Shown here in pieces: positions 10,232 to 19,845 of a stretch of 64,000 bases of DNA. The position numbers and the translations under genes were made by a program. The DNA is taken from positions 28,099,375 to 28,163,374 of the forward strand of contig CM047809.1 in the NCBI GenBank assembly GCA_026214975.1, read 5' to 3'. The stretch comes from Gentiana macrophylla. Taxonomy: Eukaryota > Streptophyta > Magnoliopsida > Gentianales > Gentianaceae. The notes beneath the pieces are model-generated. The model did no database searches. It was not told where the DNA came from and saw only the letters and a program-made list of their open reading frames with translations. The first letter of the stretch is position 1; each line of letters opens with the position of its first letter.

Positions 10232-11789
10232 AGTGCCCATAATAGTAGAATCATGTTTTAGAGCCTGTTTTGAAGCATGCCTTAGTGTAGAGCCTTGTGT
10301 GGTTTGTTGTAAAGTTAGGCATACGTGTTCTAGTGGCTTTGGCTCCGCACCGTGTCTCACGGGAGCATTGGAACACTTAACCTTATGAGATGTTGACTTG
10401 AGTTCAATGTCGTACTTGTAACATGACAAAGTTAAGGGTTCGGTTTCTAGTGTATTTGGCTCAGCACCTTGTGGAGACCCTCTGCAGGGAGAAACTCAAT
10501 ATCACCGGAAGCCTTATTTGTTATCCTCGTAGGTATTGGATTAGATTTTAATATTTCTATCCAACGTGCTAAGTAGTGTAATGTAGAATCCGTATAAGGT
10601 CTAGTGGTCCATAAGAAGCCTCTTTACATGCAATTAACATAGGTGGTTAGATTAATCACTTAAATACGTACTTGACTTGTCTAAAAGCTAAATTATGCTG
10701 ATCCTTGGTAAGACACGTTTATACATTGCTTCACGGTATTATGACGCCTCCACCTGATCAGATATCAAACCGGACTCGCGTAATAATCCACATGGTTAGC
10801 AACCGTGTCCATCAGAGGTGTTGAGGATATGTCTCGATGCATTCTCACCCGGCAAAGTGTCCTTGGACTAATGTGTATCAAACGTCTATTTGGTTGTGTC
10901 TGCTAGTGAGACTAGTAGAGTGTGACAAGCGAGAGAAACATACGTGATATTATGTTTGCTTGATATTCATGTGCTATAACTTGTGTAGATTCGGTCCTTT
11001 TACCCTTTGCTAAGTACGTTTGTACTTACCATTTATTATGTTGTTTCCCACCCCGAGAAGGTGATGCAGGCCGGTGAAAAGTTGTACGAGTTCTATGAGG
11101 AGTGATCACGTGACTTCTTGGTGTTTTATCAGTTTACCTTTTGTAATAGACTTAACCTTTGGTTTTTGATAAGTTTTGTAATAGCTTAGACTATTGTTCG
11201 GCTTTACCTTTTGTTGGATTTTCGTTGACCTCTTTCGATTTAATGTTGTAATGGAATCAACATTGGATTCCCTATTCTATCCCTAAGATTTTTATGTTTT
11301 CCTGAAATGCGTTTACTTCCGCAAAAATTTAACTCTTCTATTAGTTCTAGAGGCTTACGTATATAACTTAAGTTATTTTAAGTTATCTACGTGACGGGCG
11401 TTTAATTCCAAATAAGTACTCGGTATTTCGGAACGCGACGTCACATGGAATAATATATTTGATATAAAAATTACATAGTCTAAAAAGGATAGTGCAAACT
11501 AAATGACTGGAGTTGCTCTCATAGTATGGTCCCAAAACGATTCGATGCTTTCTTTTTTTTTGTATATATGTACTATTTTTTTTGCTTCATGAAATATTTT
11601 TTACCCTCCTAATCACCCTCATTATGCTACACACATGCGTTGCAGCAATCCACTATTTAAGAAAAGGGCAATGTTAGTGACACGTACTACGGTCAATCTT
11701 TCGGGGCATCCTACTTTGAGTAAAATTTGACTTTGCAGCGATTGAAATTTGCATTCAAACTCTCCAGAGTCAACTTTTTTGCTTAAATT

Positions 11790-11990
11790 CGATTTTGAAA
11801 ATGTGGATTGTTATTATGGTTTCTCAAAAACAGATTGACTGTAATGTCAATAACATTGTCATTAAGAAAATATTTTGGAGTAAAGAAATTCGATTTTAAA
11901 AATGTGGATTGTTATTATGGTTTCTCAAAAACAGATTGACTGTAATGTCAATAACAATGTCATTAAGAAAATGTCTTGGAGTAAAGGAAA
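11790..11990. repeat. Direct tandem duplication of a 101-bp unit
   Basis: The unit beginning CGATTTTGAAAATGTGG at 11790 repeats at 11891 with only a few differences (for example AACATTGTC against AACAATGTC). Two copies are present, consistent with replication slippage or unequal exchange. Confidence 0.85.
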
Positions 11991-12625
11991 GCAACAAAAT
12001 ATATAACTTCATTCCAGATCAATAAATGGGCAGATGAGTGCCCAAAAGAATGGACACTTTTGTATAAGAGGGAACTAAGAAACGTATTGGTTCACTAAAC
12101 AAGCGCGTCGTCGCCTTCTGTCCGGATAGGGTCGGGGCTTGGGCCTAATGGATAAAATATTTGGGGAGAGGGAAAAAAATAGAGGTATGAAATTCCCAGT
12201 TTACAAAGAATTTATTACGTTCCTTGTTACTTGAAAATTCATATTCCTTTACCCTGTGACTTTTCTTTTTGTTCTAATTCTATAAACGGATTATTTTCAT
12301 GTAAGTAATTTTTTTTTTTTCCTTTCTTTGGAGATGTCATGTTTCTCCTTTAAAGGAAACTTGATAGAAAAATAGTATGAATTAATGTTTAACGATCAAC
12401 CCACGAATAGTTTTTCATTGACTTAAACAAGGACGGACCCGGGATTTTAATTTGGATGGATTCAGAATTTCAATTTGCACTATATTCACATAATCGGGTG
12501 ATCAGTATTAAGTATTGAGTTGAATTAATGGGTTGAACATGATTTTATAGATTTAAATAATAAATTTACATAAAACTTAAATGTGACAAAAACAAGAAAA
12601 AATTGTAACCAATCATAGTCTATAT

Positions 12626-12629
<4 letters not shown>

Positions 12630-12669
<40 letters not shown>
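12630..12669. repeat. TA dinucleotide microsatellite
   Basis: About 19 uninterrupted TA units. Confidence 0.95.
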
Positions 12670-12671
<2 letters not shown>

Positions 12672-13691
12672 ATGTCCACATCATTACTTTCTACCTGTAT
12701 AACGAATCATATTTACACTTTTTGTGAGATAAAATTCCTCACCAAAATCAACTATGGATTCTAGTAATATGCAACCCGAAATTGTCGGTCCCTCCTAGAA
12801 TGAAAGGACACTACTATTTTTTTTTTTTTTTTACCATTCAACATGTATTTACATTACACAATAATTCCCCTCAATGAATAACTCAGTTATAAAAAATAAA
12901 AAAATAAAAAACAGGGTAAGACATGGTACCGAAATGCAAACCATACATTTAAGTAATTTGAACCACACATTTTTCCGTTTCAGGAAATTTTTAGGCAGAG
13001 AGTGTATTTTACGTTGAAGTGACTGTCGAATTAATATGAACCGCACAGTTTAAAATCCAGTTTAAAAATTGACGGTCCTGATCAAGCGACCTCACGCCTC
13101 CGTATGAATGGAGCTAACAGGTAAGAATTTCCCCAGAATATGAGTGTTCGATTTTGTAAATGATTGATTTCTATATAAAGATAAAAAAAAAGTGAGGGTA
13201 TAAATAGTGTTTAATATTTTTTTATCCGGATGGACGGGTTTGGCCCTAAACATTATATGTGCCAAAGGTCCTTAAAGGGGTCATACCCCCTCCCCCACCC
13301 ACGGGTTCAAGCTCTCCAGTTAGCCCACAGTAGTAGTAATAAATACATATCCAGTTGGACAGGTGCATTGGCTTCTCCCAATGTTTGCATCTATTAGGAA
13401 AAATGAAGGATACATATTGAATGCACCCACATTTGCCAAACCATTGAAATTTCACTGTCTTTACATTCATTTCCTGAATAAAGCAAAACGATTCTGCATT
13501 TCATCTCCCCACCCCCACCCCACGCACACACTGAACAACTATTTAATTTTGTATAGTTGTAGTATCATTTCACTATAATGACCTACAATAAATATTATTA
13601 AATGATTTGTCCACACTTTTAATTTTAGTACATGTTTGATTACTTAATAAAAATGTACTAATTACTGTGGGATAAATAAATATATTTTCAT

Positions 13692-13905
13692 ATCTCCTGG
13701 ATATGGCATAGTGGTAATCGGTTGGGGTGGTATAATACCTTTGACCGAAAAGCCAGTGTGTGGGGTTTAAAGTAGTAAAAGTAAGTACGCTTTTTCAGAA
13801 GAACACTCTCTTTCCTCCCGAATTGTTGAGCTCTCGATTAACCTCTCATCGTCTTTCATGAGATCGGGGCGAGGAACACTTTTTCTTGGCAGTGTTTAAC
13901 CGTTT
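13692..13905 (+). mobile_element. SINE-like insertion with 17-bp target duplication
   Basis: A perfect 17-bp direct repeat AATAAATATATTTTCAT flanks the segment at 13675-13691 and 13906-13922. The 5' part, GGATATGGCATAGTGGTAAT, resembles a pol III A box (TGGCATAGTGG) as in tRNA-derived SINE heads; the expected B box GGTTCGAATCC is only weakly matched by GTGTGGGGTTTAA. Length 214 bp and long target duplication fit a SINE moved by a LINE machinery. It ends about 330 bp before the CLE start codon. Confidence 0.7.
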
Positions 13906-13922
13906 AATAAATATATTTTCAT

Positions 13923-14234
13923 GTTTGATTCCATGTCCACTATTAGAGAGCTAGTTCAACGCATTTAATGAAGGTTGGTGACACCCCCTGATGAATTGAT
14001 GTTGATGGGTCAAAATTCTCCACTTAATATATCATACATATACTACTTGTAATTCTCATTGAAACCTTAATTCAAACACCTTGTCTTCATCATTAGCAAG
14101 TCCTCAAACTGCTCTCTCATCTATCTTCAAACCCCACCAATTTCAACAAGTCCCTTTCAATTTCATCAAATCGTCTTCTCCACCAATCTTTCTCTGCAAT
14201 CATTGAAGTGGGTTCTTTTTTTTCTTTGTGCAAG
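13923..14234 (+). promoter_or_regulatory. Probable promoter and 5' UTR of the CLE gene
   Basis: Upstream of the ATG at 14235 the sequence has TTAATATATCATACATATA near 14023-14041 as the best TATA-like element, followed by about 190 bases of C/T- and A-rich sequence (CTCTCTCATC, CTTCAAACCCC) typical of a plant 5' UTR. The transcription start cannot be fixed from sequence alone. Confidence 0.4.
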
Positions 14235-14522
14235 ATGAAATTATGGATGGTTTACTTGTTGGTTGTTCATCAGATTTTTTCTGGAATCGGGTCATCAAAT
14301 GCTGCATCAAGACAACTATTTTTTGCTCCGAATTCCACTAATTCAGAGGAAATCAAAAGTTCATCAGCAAACATTTCTACTTCCATTGCAGTAAGAAACG
14401 GAGATTCAATTAGACTGAATTATTCAAGGTATTTTGCTAATTACTCATGGAGGAACAAGACTGCTACTGATGAAGACAAACGGGTCGTTCCAACCGGGTC
14501 AAATCCTCTGCATAATAGGTAG
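14235..14522 (+). CDS. CLE-family signalling peptide precursor (95 aa)
   Basis: Encodes a small secreted precursor whose last 13 residues are RVVPTGSNPLHNR, the C-terminal CLE motif. In this family the 12-residue peptide is cut out, secreted and perceived by leucine-rich-repeat receptor kinases to control meristem or vascular cell fate. Residues 1-23 form a signal peptide (MKLWMVYLLVV hydrophobic core, cleavage probably after SSNA). The middle is a variable Ser/Asn-rich linker, and a basic-acidic DEDKR precedes the peptide. The length is normal for the family. The ATG at 14235 is chosen because it starts directly at the signal peptide; a longer frame from 14208 begins with GTG. The peptide resembles the CLE19-type RV-PTGPNPLHN pattern, but position 7, normally a hydroxylated Pro, is Ser. 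The gene has no intron, as usual for CLE genes. It is the only intact-looking host gene in the window. Confidence 0.85.
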   Translation: MKLWMVYLLVVHQIFSGIGSSNAASRQLFFAPNSTNSEEIKSSSANISTSIAVRNGDSIRLNYSRYFANYSWRNKTATDEDKRVVPTGSNPLHNR

Positions 14523-15101
14523 AAATTGAATCTATATATGGAGCTTTATATATAGAAGATCATTGATCATCAACTCAGAAAAGGCTGCATGCATAATTCA
14601 TTTGAAGAATCATCAAGTCAGAGATTAGTCAATGTAGTAGATTGGAGTATATATATGCAGAAGAAGAAGATATATGAAATTTTGTCGTTTTTTAACTGAT
14701 CCTGTTTTTATTGACTATTTCGTGTATGGGGGGAGTGAGTCACAGAAATGTGATTTGTTTTTTTGTTCTGTTTTATAAATAATGCATTATTTTATCATCG
14801 TTTTTTTTCATGCTCTTTTTTTTTTCCCCTCAGAATTTTGTTTTCTACAAATTTAAATTAGAATTTTCTCATCAAAAAAAAAAAAAAAAAATTGTAATTT
14901 CAAGTGTTACTAATGAAGCCTGATGTGGAGGTAAAATCGTATTTTATTATTTAATACTATATTGTTTGTTGGTTAATATGCGGTCAAACCGTCCCATTAG
15001 GCTTTATGTTATGTTGTGTCATATCTATTGTACGATTTGACTGTGAAAATAATTAAGTTATGATTGATCTAAAAAGAAAAGACTTTTACAAATTGCAGGT
15101 A
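14523..15101 (+). other. 3' flank of the CLE gene, no further gene
   Basis: AT-rich DNA with possible poly(A) signals (ATAAATAATG near 14776) and an A-run at 14874-14890. It ends at the target duplication of the Pack-MULE-like element. Confidence 0.5.
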
Positions 15102-15286
15102 GTGTATTGTGAAAAAATATATATAAGATCATGTTAGTGTAGCATCGGATATTTCATTTCATGTCAGGTCAGATTTATTTTTTATTTTTTTAAGTCTCAT
15201 GTTAAAATTTGGACGCCTTCGTCAAAATTTATACTATCTCATCTAAATGTAATATAAATCGAGTCAAAAATGAAATGTAGGCTACA

Positions 15287-15623
15287 AGAGCAACTCCAAG
15301 GGAGGCTCTTTTCACAATCAAAACATCAAATTGATGGAAAATCCTACTCCAATAGTAATGTATTTTCTCCATCAAATTGGTGGAAACATGAAATTCTCCG
15401 GTAAATTTGCTTGTGGATTGACCACACCGGCAAATACTGTTCCTTCTTTTTCTTTTTCTTTTGTGAAAAATCAAACAACTTTTTTGAATATGGATATGGA
15501 ATATATCAAGAATATTCCTTTTTGATGTAGAACCATTGGAGTTGATAGATAAAATTTGGTGTAAAAATTACACCAAATTGATGATTTGATGTAAAATTTG
15601 ATGAGAACGCTTGGAGTTGCTCT
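15287..15623. mobile_element. Small TIR element (MITE) inside the left Pack-MULE repeat
   Basis: Begins AGAGCAACTCCAAG and ends CTTGGAGTTGCTCT, about 14 bp of nearly perfect terminal inverted repeat. The left and right Pack-MULE repeats align continuously once this 337-bp piece is removed, so it inserted after the Pack-MULE repeats formed. The flanks CAA and TAA suggest a 3-bp duplication of Harbinger type with one change. The frames at 15229-15474 and 15331-15525 lie in it and are not genes. Confidence 0.75.
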
Positions 15624-15745
15624 AAAGGATGGACCCGTCTAAATTGGGACGAATAACGGATTCCGTCAAAATTTAAACGAATACATCCAAATTATGACGG
15701 AAACAATAGATTTGGACGGGAGTAGTTAATTCAACTCAAAAAGTT

Positions 15746-16090
15746 TCAAAGAAAGAGATGAATGGCAGATGACCCAAGATTTGTAGTATCAAACCACACA
15801 ACCTTTCCGGTAGGCATCAACTGCATTTTCATGGCAGAAACCCCAGCATTTGGATTATCGATTTTCCATTCACCTAGAAAATTTGTTTCCAATTCATTTG
15901 GTTTATAATCATGTGCCACCTCATCAGCACCTTCTTCAGCCTGCTCATCCTGGGCACCTCCAAAACCGAACTGAAGACGGGGAATCAATGGACCGATTAT
16001 GTCGAATCCATGGCGGTGGTCCACCGAGGAAACTGTCTTGCCGAAGGTGCTTACAAACAGGAGAGGTAAAAGGATGAGGGGCTTCCACAT
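15746..16090 (-). pseudogene. Captured glyoxal/galactose oxidase 5' fragment (114-codon ORF)
   Basis: The minus-strand ORF begins MWKPLILLPLLFVSTFGKTV, a clear signal peptide, and later has FLGEWKIDNPNAGVSAMKMQ and VVWFDTTNLGSSA. These match the start of plant aldehyde (glyoxal) oxidases, copper-radical enzymes secreted to the wall, whose N-terminal domain is Glyoxal_oxid_N (PF07250) with the sequence GxWxLLxxNxGxSAMHMQL...VVxFDRTxxGxS. A complete enzyme has about 550 residues with a Cys/Tyr radical site and copper ligands; here only the first 110 residues remain and the catalytic parts are absent. It lies exactly between the two inverted repeats of the Pack-MULE-like element, so it is read as a captured fragment. 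The ORF is uninterrupted and still has a start codon and signal peptide, so a short secreted product cannot be excluded. Confidence 0.8.
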
Positions 16091-16403
16091 TTCTTTTTTT
16101 GGTGTTTTTTGTGTGGAAGGATTGATTCAATCTATTGTTTCCGTCATAATTTGGACGGATTCGTCTAAATTTTGACGGAATCCGTCCTAATTTAGACGAG
16201 TCCGTCCTTTTTGGTCTGCATTTCATTTTTAAGAGGATTTATATCACATTTGGACGAGATAGTATAAATTTTGACACAGGTGTCCAAATTTTGACGTGGG
16301 ACTTAAAAAAAAATGTCAGATCTGACCTGAAATGAAATATCCGGTGCTACAGTGACCTGATCTTATATTTTCTCGTGTTTTGTTTTGTTTTGTTCATGAG
16401 TAT

Positions 16404-16637
16404 CTAATAGTTAAACTCTAAACACAAAGGTTTTTATTTTCCATGTCCCACGAGATGAGTTGAGATATTAATCAGGTAACATATTGGTTCGGCTCAAAGT
16501 CACAAGCTTGCTATTATACCAATGAACTAAAATAATCATTTTATGGGGTTCGAACCTCTACACTCCAGCTTAAGGTCCTGCTATCCTTTTAAAGCACTCA
16601 AGTCATTTACCACTAGGTCATATCTTGAGGACTGTTA
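16404..16637 (-). mobile_element. Probable tRNA-derived SINE
   Basis: On the minus strand, CCTAGTGGTAAATGACTTGAG fits a pol III A box and GAGGTTCGAACCCC, about 60 bases further on, a B box. The 8-bp direct repeat ATGAGTAT at 16396-16403 and 16638-16645 may be the target duplication. The body carries no gene. A degenerate tRNA gene is less likely because the cloverleaf arms do not pair. Confidence 0.55.
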
Positions 16638-16645
16638 ATGAGTAT

Positions 16646-17434
16646 ATACCTTCATATGAATATGGATACGGAATGAAGTGATTATCGAAGTCATCAGAAA
16701 GACATGGTTTAAATCATTTGATATAAATTTTGTGTTTTTGATCGCTTCGCTACTATCTAAAATAAAAAGTTAAATCCAACAAGGCTCACGATAATTAATG
16801 GTGTAAGAACACTTTTTGTGGTCATTTTATTTTGACAGTAGCTATTATAATTTTTGAATTAAATTTATAGTATAATGGCCCAAGATACGCAATTAAGGAC
16901 ATGTTTGTGATTTTCGGAGAAACGGGTCCACTAGCGCAACAACAGACTTACCGACGTAGCGAAAGCCTCGGGTTCCATGTATTGTAAAAGACTCGAAAGT
17001 TATGATGTCTGACATCATTCTCATCATTTTCTGAAACCTACGATCACATTTACGGCTATTAGACACCATTTTCTCATCAAAGCTTGATCCATTTCTTCGT
17101 CTAATCGTGGGTAATCCATACCAGATGAATCCCAACGAAGGGGAAATCAATCCAGCAATCTTTGCGGCTTTTGGTAAGAATCCTTGTGTTTTTCAATCCC
17201 TTTGTAATCTTAATCGTGTGATTAGGATTTTCGATTCTTTATCGATTCTAGCAATAATATAATTGTAGCATTCGTTTTTCAAGAAGATTCTTCGATCCAA
17301 CAACTGTTCTTCAACCGACATCGAGATAGAGAACATGTATTTATGAGAATGAAATCTATCTCGTTGATTTGGATCAAGTCATCATATAACCCTTAAAGGA
17401 TTAGCTTTGAAAAGAGATTGCCAAGTGTCCCTAC
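16646..17434. other. No gene recognised; possibly LTR of the copia at 18011-18400
   Basis: No convincing coding frame. Because removing the MITE at 17438-18007 joins this DNA to the copia 3' end, part of it (about 17150-17434) may be the 3' LTR of that copia, but no TG...CA boundary could be fixed. The minus ORF at 16893-17150 matches nothing recognised. Confidence 0.35.
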
Positions 17435-17437
17435 TAA

Positions 17438-18007
17438 GGGTATTAGCATCAGAGTCTTTATCTCCACCTTTATCCCTACATGTAGGGAAAAAAATAGGGA
17501 AGAAGCAAAAACTCTCCTGCATCAGATACTTTATCCCCACCCTACATGGGGTGGATGAATGATGTCACCCCAAATCTGGGGGTGACAACGTAGCCTATCC
17601 TTACATTTTTTATTTTTTTTTTTTTGAAAACGATTTTTTTTTCTTCCCTCTGTTGAAATATAGCCGTTGAAATATAGCCATTGGAGTAAAATTTGAATTT
17701 AAAAAGTAAGTTTTGAAAAATGTGTGTGTTCAAATATAGCCATTGGAGTAAAATTTTAAATTTTAAAAATAATTTTGGAAAAATGTGTGTGTTCGAATAT
17801 AGCCGTTGAAATATAACCGTTGAAATATAGCCGTTGGAGTAAAATTTGAATTTAAAAATTAGTTGAAAAATGAATATTTTAATGTTGTAAGGATAGAGAT
17901 AGGGATGCTGATGTAGAGTATTGTGAATTTAGTTGCTGTAAAGTAGGGATATGTATTTTTTAATAGTATTTGTGGGGATAGAGATAGGGTGATTGATATG
18001 AATACCC
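17438..18007. mobile_element. PIF/Harbinger-type MITE, 570 bp, with internal repeats
   Basis: Ends GGGTATTAGCATCA and, inverted, GGGTATTCATATCAATC, with direct TAA at 17435-17437 and 18008-18010, the 3-bp target preference of PIF/Harbinger elements. It has no transposase. The interior has tandem units of a GTTGAAATATAGCC block and a longer GGAGTAAAATTTGAATTTAAAAA block (17653-17870). Confidence 0.82.
17653..17870. repeat. Internal tandem repeats of the Harbinger-type MITE
   Basis: The 14-bp unit GTTGAAATATAGCC occurs alone or doubled and alternates with about 60 bp of GGAGTAAAATTT... plus AAAATGTGTGTGTTC. Three higher-order copies begin near 17666, 17739 and 17814. Confidence 0.8.
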
Positions 18008-18042
18008 TAACATATTGACACAAATCTTTACATAACAGAATA

Positions 18043-18400
18043 CTATCTAACTAATATTAATATTGGTAGTATCATTAGCATCCCCTTCCAACTTAAGGGG
18101 ATCGATACCACATTGAGTATGTATCTAAACTCTTCAAATATGTGGCTCGAAGTTGCCTTAGTAAAGACATCATCCAATTGATCAGAGGGTACATAACACA
18201 CTTGAATCTTGCATTGAAGGACCTGGTCTCTGACATAGCGATCATCGATTTCTAAATGTTTTGTGCGAGCATGTAACACAAGATTGTAGGTCAAGGTTTG
18301 TACACTTAGGTTATCACACAAGGCTAGTGGCTTGGGTGGTGAATGCATCTGAAGTTTAGATAACAAAGACTTAATCCATTGTAGTTCAGCTACAAGGTGG
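18043..18400 (-). pseudogene. Copia RNase H C-terminus (element A), minus strand
   Basis: Minus-strand reading gives AELQWIKSLLSKLQM, CDNLS, RTKHLEIDDRYVRDQV and PSDQLDDVFTKA, the C-terminal half of a copia RNase H. It ends with a purine-rich tract (GGAAGGGGATGC, 18079-18091) that should mark the 3' LTR edge. At its upstream side (18400-18404) the frame is cut after the EYR-equivalent position by an LTR of another copia (element B). The residual frame is short and not functional. Confidence 0.8.
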
Positions 18401-18403
18401 GCT

Positions 18404-18750
18404 AAATCTCGGTGTCATGACTCAGTACTTGTTGAAGTTGTGAAAGTGAAGAATACAACAAAATAACATACGGATTTACTATTACTCAAGTATAACAAAA
18501 GAGTTAAGTTACTATGTTGCTGGTCATAGGGTATTTATAGCACATACACCACATGAATCAGTTAAAAGGGTATATGAATCAGTTTTCATATACTACTTAC
18601 CCGACTGTTGTGTCTTCAGCTCTGTTGAGTTCCTCAGGTATGATGTGTTGACCTTCTGCTGTTGCACTGAGCTGAATTGATCTGTTCATTTGTGCACATC
18701 CTCTTGCATCGCCGGTCCTTTATGTATATACTGTAATATCCCCCCTCATG
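18404..18750 (-). mobile_element. 3' LTR of copia element B
   Basis: It starts TGTCATGACTCAG at the break in element A and ends close to a polypurine tract, GCATGAGGGGGGAT on the minus strand at 18745-18758. Element B therefore inserted into the RNase H of element A. The TG...CA structure at the high-coordinate end is blurred, so the end is approximate. Confidence 0.6.
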
Positions 18751-18802
18751 CTGAGAGTGATACATGAAACAGCTTGCACATCCTCTTGCAATCAGCAATC
18801 AT

Positions 18803-19279
18803 TTATACACTGGAACACGGCTGAAAGATCTTAGAAATTCCCAACCTATCTAGCAAATAAAAAAAGATTGGTGCAACAAAAACTTTGGTGAGAATATCAG
18901 CAATCTGCTCCTTGGTATTTACAACCATGATCTTAATGAGGCTAGATTTGACATTGTCCCTAACAACATGACAGTCAATCTCAGTATGTTTAGTCCTTTC
19001 GTGGAACACATGATTATTATAAATGTGCATAGCACTGGCATTATCATAGAACAATAAAGTAGGTAGCTAAACAGATATCTGCAAATCTTGTAAAATATAG
19101 ACTAGCCACTGAATTTCGCAGGTAGTATTTGTCATAGCCATGTATTCAGCCTCTGAAGAACTTCTTATAATATTTATTTGATTTTTAGCCTTCCATGAGA
19201 TAGGATCATCACCCAAAACTTCATATAGCCTAAGACATATCTTACGATTATAGGGCATCCAAATTTCAATCACTATCAA
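18803..19279 (-). pseudogene. Copia RNase H (element B)
   Basis: Minus-strand frames 19279-19067 and 19054-18803 give WKAKNQINIIRSSSEAEYMA, then [43 protein letters not shown] and [11 protein letters not shown]. This is a nearly complete RNase H, broken by one stop or frame change at 19055-19066. It lies directly upstream (minus sense) of the polypurine tract and LTR at 18404-18758. Confidence 0.85.
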
Positions 19280-19283
19280 TCAA

Positions 19284-19845
19284 TCCTTTCAAGACAAGGT
19301 TATTCTTAGCGAGGAAAAAGATGCCTTGTCCTTGATTGGCTTTCAAATACCTCAAAATCATGTGAGTAGCCTTCATATAATTCTCAATAGGTGTGTCTAA
19401 AAAACTAACTCAATTTCTTTGAACCTGCAAAGCTATGTCGAGTCTTGTAAAAGCGAGATAAATTAGCTTCCCAACCAATGATCTCAGATGTAGTATTATC
19501 ATCCAAAGAAAGTGAATCTCCATGTTGTAAAGTCTACTTAGACTCCATTGTTTGATCAAGCGGGATTGGCCCCCCAAAACTCATATTCTTGAAGAAGATT
19601 TAAGGTGTACTTTCTTTGAAAGATCGAAATATCCTCAAGTGTTCTAGCAGTTTCAATGCCCAAGAAACATCTCAGTTTACCGAGATCTTCGATCGTAAAT
19701 TGTTTATGTAAATTGTCTTTGTCTTGTTGGATCAGCTGATGATCAGGACTGACTGCTATTATGTCATCTACATAAACCAACAAGGCATTAGAGGATTTTC
19801 CTGATGCCTTTGTGTGATCATTCTTGGATTAAACAAACCTTTGTT
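19284..19845 (-). pseudogene. Copia reverse transcriptase C-terminal part (element B), truncated
   Basis: The minus frame 19783-19556 begins at LVYVDDIIAVSP, the catalytic YVDD box, and continues LGKLRCFLGIE and IFQRKYTLNLL. Further minus-strand coding remnants (LSRPDIA-type thumb region) extend to 19284 across stops. Upstream of YVDD only about 20 more residues remain before the sequence changes near 19845, so the fingers and palm N-terminus are lost. Confidence 0.8.

Larger units (their letters stand above)
8881..11445 (+). mobile_element. Gypsy LTR (Tekay-like relative), plus orientation, 5' end unresolved
   Basis: The right end, ACTCGGTATTTCGGAACGCG then ACGTCACA, matches the reverse complement of the LTR ends at 38883, 40272 and 47381. 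The motif GCTAAGTACGTTTGTACTTACC near 11013 is shared with those LTRs (inverted at 39350). It is therefore a diverged LTR of a related chromodomain gypsy, on the opposite strand. No pol or PPT is attached, so it is a solo or truncated LTR. It contains an array of short palindromes (9528-10231) interrupted by a hAT element. The frames at 9263, 9674, 9992 and 10211 are chance ORFs. Confidence 0.65.
11446..13674. other. Gene-free AT-rich stretch
   Basis: No supportable coding frame on either strand. It contains a 101-bp tandem duplication (11790-11990), a TA microsatellite (12630-12669) and a T-run at 12819-12832. A segment beginning CGGACCCGGGATTTTAA near 12434 resembles one end of the hAT-type elements found at 20866 and 23531 but no partner end was identified. 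Confidence 0.5.
15111..16374. mobile_element. Pack-MULE-like element carrying a host gene fragment
   Basis: Two long inverted repeats face each other. The left one is 15111-15716, interrupted by a MITE, and the right one is about 16117-16374. Shared blocks include GATCA-GT-A-TGTAGC, CGGATATTTCATTTCA, TCAAAATTTATACTATCTC and ATTATGACGGAAACAATAGA. The element is flanked by 9-bp repeats GTGTATTGT (15102-15110) and GTGTTTTGT (16375-16383), 8 of 9 identical. Inverted repeats of about 250 bp and a 9-bp duplication are Mutator-like hallmarks. There is no transposase; between the repeats lies a glyoxal-oxidase 5' fragment (15746-16090). Confidence 0.82.

Noticed and set aside
9992..10261. Overlapping ORFs on both strands
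   Set aside because: They arise from the GC-rich hAT element and the palindrome array; no domain, and each mirrors the other strand.
14208..14234. Upstream extension of the CLE frame
   Set aside because: It starts with GTG, not ATG, and would put charged residues before the signal peptide.
15229..15525. ORFs on both strands near the Pack-MULE left repeat
   Set aside because: They lie in the MITE and inverted repeat; no conserved protein features.
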